DNA of 64,000 nt, taken from contig NZ_CP011479.1 of assembly GCF_001011155.1 (NCBI RefSeq), positions 390,501-454,500 on the forward strand, given 5' to 3'. The notes below the pieces were generated by a model that saw nothing but the letters and a program-made list of their open reading frames with translations, was not told where the DNA came from and did not search any database. Position 1 is the stretch's first letter, and the number at the start of each line of letters is the position of its first letter. A program made the translations under genes and the position numbers. This document shows positions 58,517-64,000 of the stretch, piece by piece. The stretch is from Hoeflea sp. IMCC20628 (GTDB lineage: Bacteria; Pseudomonadota; Alphaproteobacteria; Rhizobiales; Rhizobiaceae).

Positions 58517-58879
58517 ATGGCACAAGTCACGGTTACCATTGACTCCAAGACCTACCGCATGGCCTGCGAAGAGGGGCAGGAAACGCATCTCACCGAGCTT
58601 GCAAGCCGCTTTGATCGCTATGTTGGCCATCTCAAGGGTGAGTTTGGCGAAATCGGCGACTTGCGGATTACCGTGATGGCCGGAATCATGGTGATGGATG
58701 AATTGCACGAGTTGCAGCGGCGGATGCGCGGACTTGAAGCAGAAGTCGAAACCCTGAAGAAAACCCGCGACAATGCCCTGACCAAGGTCGACAAGGTTGA
58801 CAGCGATATCACCGAGGCGCTGATCGAAGTGACAGGAAAAATCGAGAAAATCGCCGGCAAGCTGGCGGGCCGGGACTAA
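58517..58879 (+). CDS. zapA: Cell division protein ZapA
   Basis: A 120-residue FtsZ-ring-associated protein that crosslinks FtsZ filaments. The N-terminal globular part has VTVTIDSKTYRMACEEGQE and LASRFDRYVGHLK; a long coiled coil follows. It probably forms an operon with the DUF4164 gene 64 bp upstream. Its stop codon (58877-58879) overlaps that of the convergent LuxR-type gene. Confidence 0.94.
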   Translation: MAQVTVTIDSKTYRMACEEGQETHLTELASRFDRYVGHLKGEFGEIGDLRITVMAGIMVMDELHELQRRMRGLEAEVETLKKTRDNALTKVDKVDSDITEALIEVTGKIEKIAGKLAGRD

Positions 58880-60669
58880 TTCTCGGCCGCCGCGGCGTGA
58901 ATTTCCTTCAGGGCGGCTATCACCTTTTCGGGAATGGCATGAAGGATATGCTGCCCGATCTCGGGAATTTCCTCATACCGGCAATTGGCTATCCGACCGG
59001 CGGCAAGCCTCGCTATTTTCGAGTTTACCGCAGGGTCAGACTCGCCATGAAGCACAATGACCGGCAGGTTGAGCAAGGCAAGCCGTTCGCTCCAGTCCGA
59101 ATCGCTCGCTGACGTGTCGGCAAGGAAGGCGGAAGCTCCACCGACAGTGACATGATGGATGCCAGCTCGCAGCAATCCGTAAATTTCCTGGTCCTGAATC
59201 GCCTTGCGGTCGCCGGGACAGTTTTCGGCAAGGGCTGAAAGGTACCGGTTGGAACCGCCATACCGCAGATAGGCAACCGCTGTGAGGGCAATGAACCGGT
59301 GTGCTGCGGCTGATGCAATCCCGCTCGACATTGCGAGTTTCTGCAAGACACCGACCGGTACAAGATGTTCAGCCATCTGCAGCGGATAATAGGCTGAGCA
59401 CAGGACCAGGCCACTGACCCGCTCGGGGTGGGTGAGACAATATTCGATCGCTGCATGAGCACCAAACAGATGGCCAAGCACGAGCGAACGACCGACACCG
59501 TGCTGGTCGCAGACATATACAGCATCCTCGATACACGATTGTATCATCGGCCTGTTCCTGAAAGGTGGGCGCGTTGCGCCATAGCCAGGTTTGGAAATGC
59601 CGAGATACTCAAAACCGGCACAGCTAAGGCCATGCCGTGCTGCCATGGTGAGTTCCGGTCCTTGCAATAACCCATGGAACATCAACACCGGACAGGTTTC
59701 CCCGGCGGTGCCGGGAGGCGCGGGGTAATGAACATAGCTGATCTGCCTCCCGCCAGAATCTGCCGTCCGCCAGGACGAAATGTCATGGGCAAAGGGGAAG
59801 CTGTTGGTTGGCGATGCGATGGTGACGCCCGGATCGGGCACTCCACCGGAGAGGGCCGCCAGGCTGACAAGGTCATTGACCACCTGGACGGCTTCGAGAC
59901 GCGATGCGACACCAAGTTTGCGAAAGATCGCCTGGGTCTGACTTTTCACCGTGTCGACAGAGCGAAAGCGATCCCGGGAGATCTCGACATTCGACTTGCC
60001 GTTGGCCATCAGCTCGAGAACTTCATTCTCTGATGGTGACAGCCCGAAGCTGCCGCTAAGAACGACCGGAATGCTGGCGCTCCAGCTGGCGCCGGGAAGG
60101 GTGACGACGACAACATCAAGTTCAAGATTGTGGTTGAGAGATACAAAACCGCTCTCGCCTTCCCTGCGTACGAAACTGCGATTTCCGCCCGGCTGTTGGG
60201 TGTTGTGTCCAAACAACGCTGCCACGGTCTCAAGCACCGGGCCGCTGAGGCTCATCTGCAATTGTTCGACCTGGTCGGCGGAATAGGCAGCGGCTTCGGT
60301 TGAAATGACTGCCTTGTTGTTCTTGTCGTGGGTGATGACGAAGCCGTCTATGTATCCGAATAGGTTTCGCGCTTGCGACGACTGCGCGACAATCCGCAAT
60401 GCCCTGTCGAAAACAATTTTCAAGGCCGGACCTTCGACCAGCGAGCGGTACTTGGCCTCTGGCGCCGGAGACATGACTTGCGCCAGTTCGGCGGCGATAT
60501 TGAAATGCTTGCCAATCTCGCCCGAGAACACCGGGTGGCCGGTTTCCCCGACAGCCAGAAAATCCTCGAGATCTTTCATGAACTCGGTGAATTCCTGATC
60601 GCCCTTGAAATAGGAATAAATTGTTTCGATTGCCCGTGTTAGCGGGGCAGGGTTGTCAACAGACTCCAT
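58876..60669 (-). CDS. LuxR-type HTH protein fused to a degenerate alpha/beta-hydrolase
   Basis: A 597-residue protein with an unusual layout. Residues 1-200 are an unassigned sensory-looking region with a weak PAS-like stretch (about 90-150). Residues 209-266 are a LuxR/GerE HTH (SPSENEVLELMANGKSNVEI...TVKSQTQAIFRKLGVASRLEAV). Residues 295-597 are an alpha/beta-hydrolase domain with oxyanion HGLLQGPEL, elbow GHLFGAHA, acid HGESDPAVN (Asp545) and IGQHILH (His574). The nucleophile Ser is Leu401 (codon CTG), so catalysis is doubtful and a ligand-receptor role is possible. It lies 113 bp downstream of the Slam-like gene. Confidence 0.86.
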   Translation of the reverse strand: MESVDNPAPLTRAIETIYSYFKGDQEFTEFMKDLEDFLAVGETGHPVFSGEIGKHFNIAAELAQVMSPAPEAKYRSLVEGPALKIVFDRALRIVAQSSQARNLFGYIDGFVITHDKNNKAVISTEAAAYSADQVEQLQMSLSGPVLETVAALFGHNTQQPGGNRSFVRREGESGFVSLNHNLELDVVVVTLPGASWSASIPVVLSGSFGLSPSENEVLELMANGKSNVEISRDRFRSVDTVKSQTQAIFRKLGVASRLEAVQVVNDLVSLAALSGGVPDPGVTIASPTNSFPFAHDISSWRTADSGGRQISYVHYPAPPGTAGETCPVLMFHGLLQGPELTMAARHGLSCAGFEYLGISKPGYGATRPPFRNRPMIQSCIEDAVYVCDQHGVGRSLVLGHLFGAHAAIEYCLTHPERVSGLVLCSAYYPLQMAEHLVPVGVLQKLAMSSGIASAAAHRFIALTAVAYLRYGGSNRYLSALAENCPGDRKAIQDQEIYGLLRAGIHHVTVGGASAFLADTSASDSDWSERLALLNLPVIVLHGESDPAVNSKIARLAAGRIANCRYEEIPEIGQHILHAIPEKVIAALKEIHAAAAEN

Positions 60670-60782
60670 GGACCGGATACCGTTTCTGTGGACTGTGATT
60701 TCGATCCGATTTTACACAATGGATGGTTGCGCACAAGCGGACGCTGACGCGCCCTGGGCGTTGTTATGGACGGGGTGGCGCT

Positions 60783-62138
60783 CTAAAATGCTTTGGTGAA
60801 GGTCAAGTCCATTCCGCTGGTTCTATAATCGTAGAATGCGACATTGCTGCTTTGCTGCTTATGGAACAGGCCGATGATCGGAGAAAGGCCGGCGATCTGG
60901 AAATCGTCCTTGCGGAAGGCCCCCCTGAGTTCCCCAAACCTGTCCTGACGCACCAGTCTCAGCCCAGGAAAAAGATCTTCGAAATCACGCGTGCCAACAG
61001 TCAGATAGGCATTCATTCGCAGACCAAAGGCGATTGGCGTCTCCATGCCCAGAGTAAGAGATTTGCTGTCGTAGGAATTCCATGGCCGGGCGGACACGGT
61101 TTCCCGTTCGAAACTGCTGCTGACCGACACCGCGATCTGATTTGAAAACGCCCGCCGCAACGTTCCTGTCGCACGTGTGGTGCTGGCTTCGGCTGCCCTG
61201 GTGGCATCAAAGCTGCGGTTCATGTGAATGACTTCTGCCGACACCCACCAGTTCTGGGCAAAGTTCCACTTTGCCGCGACCCGGCCTCCGATCCCCAGAC
61301 TGTAAGGTTTGAAATTTTGCCAGTGGCGGTCAAATATTGCTTCAGCCTGAAGCGAATAGCGAAGTTCATTCCGTCTCAATCCCACTCGAATTTCGCCCTG
61401 CTGCTTGTCATAATCATCGTTGGAGTAATCGGAAAAGCCCGCCGACAGGGATGCGTAGGCGGCGAGGTTTTCGGTCAGCATGTGCGAGTAGCCTGCGACG
61501 GCTCCAGCCCTGACACCAATTCCTGATTGTTCGCGTGCCCCATTGGCAATCGTGAACGGCAGGCCTCCGATCATGACTGTGGATTGGGAGGTGCCATCGT
61601 TGACGTTGGTGGAGGGGGCAAGGGAGAAGTATCCAGACAGAGAAAATCCCCTGGTGGTGCCTGCCCGGCGCGAGAGTTGCTCAAGTTGGTTCGAATCCCT
61701 GGTCAAATCGGCGGTGTCGATCAGCCGATTGAGCTGGTACCCCGCTGCCTGCCGCTTGTTCTGCGCCAGAAGGATCTCCACCAACTCGATGCGGACCGTA
61801 TCAATGCCGGGTTCGCGGGAAAGAATTTCCCGAAGCAGTTTTTCTGCACGGTCCAGGCGGCCGGTGCGGGCATAGACCACCGCCAGAAGATAGGCAGCAG
61901 GAATGGCTTCCCGACCCTGGAAACGGGTGTTTTGCAGGATAGTCTCGGCCGCAGTGAAATCACCCGCTCCGACAAGTGCTTCAGCAGACAGGAACGGGGA
62001 ATCCGCCTGAGCAGGCGATATGCACAGCGGCAAGGACGCAAGCGCCGCGAAAAGCGTTGTTGTCAACGCCCTTAGCCCTTTACGTACTCGCCACCGGTCT
62101 GGACCCATTTCCGAGGAAAACACGGGAATTTTACGCAT
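60783..62138 (-). CDS. Slam-like surface lipoprotein assembly modifier
   Basis: A 451-residue outer-membrane protein. The signal peptide ends near Ala45 (SPAQA). Two to three TPR-type helix pairs (about 50-150, for example AYLLAVVYARTGRLDRAEKLL) follow, then a predicted 14-strand barrel (about 160-451) ending in LTFTKAF with a terminal Phe for BAM insertion. TPR plus barrel is the Slam/DUF560 architecture, which delivers specific lipoproteins to the cell surface. It starts 6 bp after the TbpB-like lipoprotein gene, so the pair is co-transcribed. An alternative start at 62108 would shorten the pre-signal region. Confidence 0.85.
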   Translation of the reverse strand: MRKIPVFSSEMGPDRWRVRKGLRALTTTLFAALASLPLCISPAQADSPFLSAEALVGAGDFTAAETILQNTRFQGREAIPAAYLLAVVYARTGRLDRAEKLLREILSREPGIDTVRIELVEILLAQNKRQAAGYQLNRLIDTADLTRDSNQLEQLSRRAGTTRGFSLSGYFSLAPSTNVNDGTSQSTVMIGGLPFTIANGAREQSGIGVRAGAVAGYSHMLTENLAAYASLSAGFSDYSNDDYDKQQGEIRVGLRRNELRYSLQAEAIFDRHWQNFKPYSLGIGGRVAAKWNFAQNWWVSAEVIHMNRSFDATRAAEASTTRATGTLRRAFSNQIAVSVSSSFERETVSARPWNSYDSKSLTLGMETPIAFGLRMNAYLTVGTRDFEDLFPGLRLVRQDRFGELRGAFRKDDFQIAGLSPIIGLFHKQQSSNVAFYDYRTSGMDLTFTKAF

Positions 62139-62144
62139 TGCTGA

Positions 62145-63206
62145 TTAGTTTTTCACGGCGCCAAAGGTTCCCGTCATCAGATAATCCCGGTTCTGGCCAT
62201 CGATCTCCGCATTGCCTTCGATCACATAGGCGGCAGCGGTTTCTGCTGCCGCGTCTCCGAAGAACGACCCGATGGCTTCGTTGTAGGTTGATGTTCCAAC
62301 GGGGTTGTTGTTCGAATCGACCAGTTGGGCTGTTCCGGTATAATCCGAACCGGTGATGTTTGCGTTGATGTTGAGGCCGGTCACGTTGGGGTTGAGCATC
62401 AGCATATTGCTGTCTTTGTAAGCGGCGAGTTGGCCGTTCTTAATGCCACCCTTGACCGTTCCAGCTCCGAAATCCGCAGTCAGTTCAACCTCGCCGCCGT
62501 TGAGCCCCATGTTCTGCATGTTTCCGTTGTCATCATAAACCGAGGTTCCACCCTCGTGGAAACCGCGATATGTGGCCTGTCCGGACATGGGCATGTTGGT
62601 GGTGTTGTTGCCGATGAAGCCGACCGCTTGAACAGAGGTTGCGGCACCATCAGCGCCCTCCTGGTAACGAATGGTCGTGCCATGCTTGAGAACAATCTGC
62701 TCAACAAATTTGCCGTTTGAATCGTGGCGGTTGTAGACACCGACCGAGGACAGGTTTGCATGCTCGTTCGAGACCTGTGCGTCACCGAAGTTGCCGCCGT
62801 CGAAGTAGATACTGCCTTTGGCGTCCGTCATCCCGACAAGCGTGGTTCCGTTTTCCAGCTGGTCTGTGGAGGTGGCCGTGATCAGGGCCGGGTTGTTGCC
62901 CTGATTGGTGTTTGGATCGGGATCGACGTCCGCAGCCCCATCAATGGTAATCCCGCCCGGCGCAGATTTTTCGAGAATCCTGGCTTGCGTGATCTGGTGT
63001 TGGGACTGCGGCAGATTTGTATAGGAGCTGACTGAAGAAGTGTTTGTCGCATTCACCCGATAGGCCAGCGCCTTGCCGGATGCCTTGATCGGCAGCGAGC
63101 CTCCGGCAGCAGGACCCGCCAATGTGCCACCCGAGGGTGAACACGCACTGACTACGGGAAGAATTGCGAGCACCACTGCGCCGGAAATTAAAGCTGATTT
63201 GTTCAT
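62145..63206 (-). CDS. TbpB-barrel-like surface lipoprotein (predicted Slam client)
   Basis: A 353-residue lipoprotein: signal MNKSALISGAVVLAILPVVS then lipobox VSAC with lipidated Cys22. A glycine-rich tether follows. Residues about 195-353 form a TbpB-type beta-barrel domain: MPMSGQATYRGF, GGEVELTADFGAGTVKGGI, a central variable part, and GSFFGDAAAETAAAYVIEG ending GTFGAVKN. This fold occurs in transferrin-binding protein B, fHbp-like and hemophore-like surface proteins. The ligand is unknown. Asn/Asp-rich loops at 95-160 may be the variable face. AGGGA lies seven bases before the ATG; a longer frame starts at 63230. Confidence 0.82.
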   Translation of the reverse strand: MNKSALISGAVVLAILPVVSACSPSGGTLAGPAAGGSLPIKASGKALAYRVNATNTSSVSSYTNLPQSQHQITQARILEKSAPGGITIDGAADVDPDPNTNQGNNPALITATSTDQLENGTTLVGMTDAKGSIYFDGGNFGDAQVSNEHANLSSVGVYNRHDSNGKFVEQIVLKHGTTIRYQEGADGAATSVQAVGFIGNNTTNMPMSGQATYRGFHEGGTSVYDDNGNMQNMGLNGGEVELTADFGAGTVKGGIKNGQLAAYKDSNMLMLNPNVTGLNINANITGSDYTGTAQLVDSNNNPVGTSTYNEAIGSFFGDAAAETAAAYVIEGNAEIDGQNRDYLMTGTFGAVKN

Positions 63207-63390
63207 GATCCATCCCTCGCCCGCATACACTTACGAAACACTGCCCGCATTCAGGGCCAGCCCGCCGAATCCGGGGCGGGATCACGGCAGGCCATCGATA
63301 CTCAAACCTCGACGATGCGAATGGTTTGGACTGCACACGAGGAAACCTCCGCGTGTGCCGTTGCATTGAAGTATCGATGGAAATGCAGGA
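63207..63390 (-). promoter_or_regulatory. Structured 5' leader of the lipoprotein gene
   Basis: On the minus strand, in transcript order: a long outer stem with arms at 63366-63380 and 63292-63305 (CCATCGATACTTCAA pairing, one bulge), enclosing a hairpin at 63333-63358 (GCACAC/GTGTGC plus GAGG/CCTC), then a third hairpin CCCGCC/GGCGGG (63261-63280), and the ribosome site near 63215. This multi-helix layout suggests a cis-regulatory RNA. No known riboswitch class is recognisable by eye. No T tract follows the third hairpin, so control would be translational or by RNA stability. Confidence 0.45.
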
Positions 63391-63397
63391 CTCTCAA

Positions 63398-63413
63398 TCA
63401 CCCGATCGGGTGA
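63398..63413. promoter_or_regulatory. 16-bp perfect palindrome, operator candidate
   Basis: TCACCCGATCGGGTGA is a perfect 16-bp palindrome about 190 bp upstream of the lipoprotein start and 18 bp upstream of the leader stem. Length and symmetry match LuxR-family dimer sites (lux-box-like). Two LuxR-type HTH genes flank this locus. Confidence 0.5.
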
Positions 63414-63581
63414 AAACACTGTTTTGCGATTTAATGATTTGCTCATTGGCGCGGGGCACGTGATGACCTATATACAGCTTGCGATCTGCGCCCCTCGACA
63501 GGATACACGAACCCTGGGGCCTTAATTGATCCAAAGGGTGCTGTCCCTGACCGGACTCGTGGGTCCGGACATATGGCGCCC

Positions 63582-63596
63582 ACCTACGTTGTAGGT
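63582..63596. promoter_or_regulatory. Short dyad ACCTAC-N3-GTAGGT
   Basis: A perfect 6-3-6 inverted repeat in the 520-bp gene-free interval between the HTH gene and the lipoprotein gene. A second dyad, CCGGAC/GTCCGG (63551-63568), lies just beside it. Either may be a regulator site; nothing identifies the protein. Confidence 0.35.
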
Positions 63597-63640
63597 TCCC
63601 AGGATCAATAAATCCATCGGTTGCCGTGGATCGCACTTTT

Positions 63641-63676
63641 CTCTCGCAAATCTGAAATATCTGCTCTCTCGCAAAT
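63641..63676. repeat. Direct repeat CTCTCGCAAAT x2
   Basis: CTCTCGCAAAT occurs at 63641-63651 and 63666-63676, 25 bp apart start to start, in the gene-free interval downstream of the HTH gene. The spacing of about 2.4 helical turns could suit a tandem-binding regulator, but two copies may be coincidence. The rest of the interval 63414-63728 shows no convincing coding frame. Confidence 0.4.
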
Positions 63677-63728
63677 GCTGGTCAAAGCGGAGGCTGTCCT
63701 GCCGCAAATTGAGCAGATGATTTGCGGC

Positions 63729-63938
63729 CTACTGGATCAATCCCAGTTTCAACGCGCGCGCTACGGCCTCGATTGTGGTGTCGGCCATCAGTTTCCGGCA
63801 CGCAGATGCGATCAGGGTGTTGGCATTGGTCTGGCATTCATTGTGTTGCCCGGTCTTGATATCGTGCGCCCGACCCCGCGCCGCCAGTTGCAGGCAGATC
63901 CGTTCAGGACTGGTCAATGGTTCCAGGGGGAAGGTCAT
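63729..63938 (-). CDS. Stand-alone LuxR-type HTH protein
   Basis: A 69-residue protein that is nothing but a GerE/LuxR HTH: LTSPERICLQLAARGRAHDI, then ACRKLMADTTIEAVARALKLGLI, which follows the autoinducer-LuxR C-terminal pattern. There is no receiver or ligand domain. AAGGA lies five bases before the ATG at 63938, so this is an intact short gene rather than a 3' remnant. The helix between the two blocks (KTGQHNECQTNANTL) diverges from consensus, so DNA specificity may be unusual. Confidence 0.68.
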   Translation of the reverse strand: MTFPLEPLTSPERICLQLAARGRAHDIKTGQHNECQTNANTLIASACRKLMADTTIEAVARALKLGLIQ

Positions 63939-64000
63939 CAATGTCCTTAAATGTTACCATTGAGAAATAGCTATGGAGGTCTGTGTATCCTCAGGCTGTA

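Noticed and set aside
58880-60782. 6S RNA (ssrS) expected downstream of zapA
   Set aside because: The position is occupied by the LuxR-hydrolase gene, and I found no 6S-like structure in the adjacent intergenic DNA. Absence from the whole genome cannot be concluded.
63394-63636. 80-codon minus-strand frame in the HTH-lipoprotein interval
   Set aside because: No ribosome site, no domain or secretion features, and it spans the palindromes that look regulatory.
63621-63950. 109-codon plus-strand frame antisense to the HTH-only gene
   Set aside because: The minus-strand frame has a good ribosome site and a recognisable LuxR HTH; the plus-strand translation has neither.

Overview
The window is a 64-kb chromosomal segment of an alphaproteobacterium of the order Hyphomicrobiales (Rhizobiales), most like Rhizobiaceae/Hoeflea-type marine rhizobia. 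The evidence is a string of alphaproteobacterial families (GapR/DUF2312, DUF1465, DUF1192, DUF4164, DUF1036, DUF882, DUF459), a homospermidine synthase, cysteine-free L31 and L36 ribosomal proteins, a consensus CtrA box, and a rhizobia-like gene order. The species assignment is inference. I see no tRNA, rRNA, CRISPR array, insertion sequence or prophage.

Region 1 (1-13.6 kb) is core metabolism and envelope. It holds the 3' end of gltB, a YbjQ-like gene and gltD (ammonium assimilation); a DUF459 SGNH protein with an MltB-type lytic transglycosylase; galU, an outer-membrane barrel and kdsD (UDP-glucose and Kdo precursors for surface polysaccharides); an SPFH/NfeD membrane pair; and hemH.

Region 2 (13.6-32.5 kb) has a secreted 5'-nucleotidase with a LysM tail, a PaaK-like ligase, an Omp10-type lipoprotein, homospermidine synthase, oligoendopeptidase F, an orphan sigma-54 response regulator followed by a DUF882 murein-type protein, GapR, an N-formylglutamate amidohydrolase, DUF1036-pyk, an alpha/beta hydrolase, a TPR protein, rpmJ, purEK and two DUF465 proteins.

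Region 3 (32.6-51 kb) contains an ArsR regulator, acyl-CoA synthetase, TauE/SafE-type carrier, a divergent ThiE-like protein coupled to a Sel1 protein, efp, suhB, an ExbB/MotA plus OmpA/MotB-type pair, a PhnD-like protein with a desaturase, an MsbA-like exporter, rpmE, DUF1465, a candidate small RNA, DUF1192, a quinone oxidoreductase, an MFS carrier, a 53-aa membrane protein and an SGNH hydrolase.

Region 4 (50.4-58.9 kb) is the central-carbon block fba, pgk, (K+/H+ antiporter), gap, tkt, ending in DUF4164-zapA.

Region 5 (58.9-64 kb) is the accessory part and the most interesting. It joins the zapA stop codon directly. All genes are on the minus strand: a 69-aa LuxR-type HTH protein, a ~520-bp non-coding interval with operator-like palindromes and a structured leader, a lipoprotein with a TbpB-like barrel, a Slam-like TPR-barrel translocon, and a LuxR-HTH protein fused to an alpha/beta-hydrolase fold whose nucleophile serine is replaced by leucine. 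I read this as a surface-lipoprotein display locus with its own, possibly ligand-sensing, regulators.

A 53-bp palindromic repeat occurs at the 3' ends of three genes (DUF459, efp, suhB), with a half copy near 32.6 kb.
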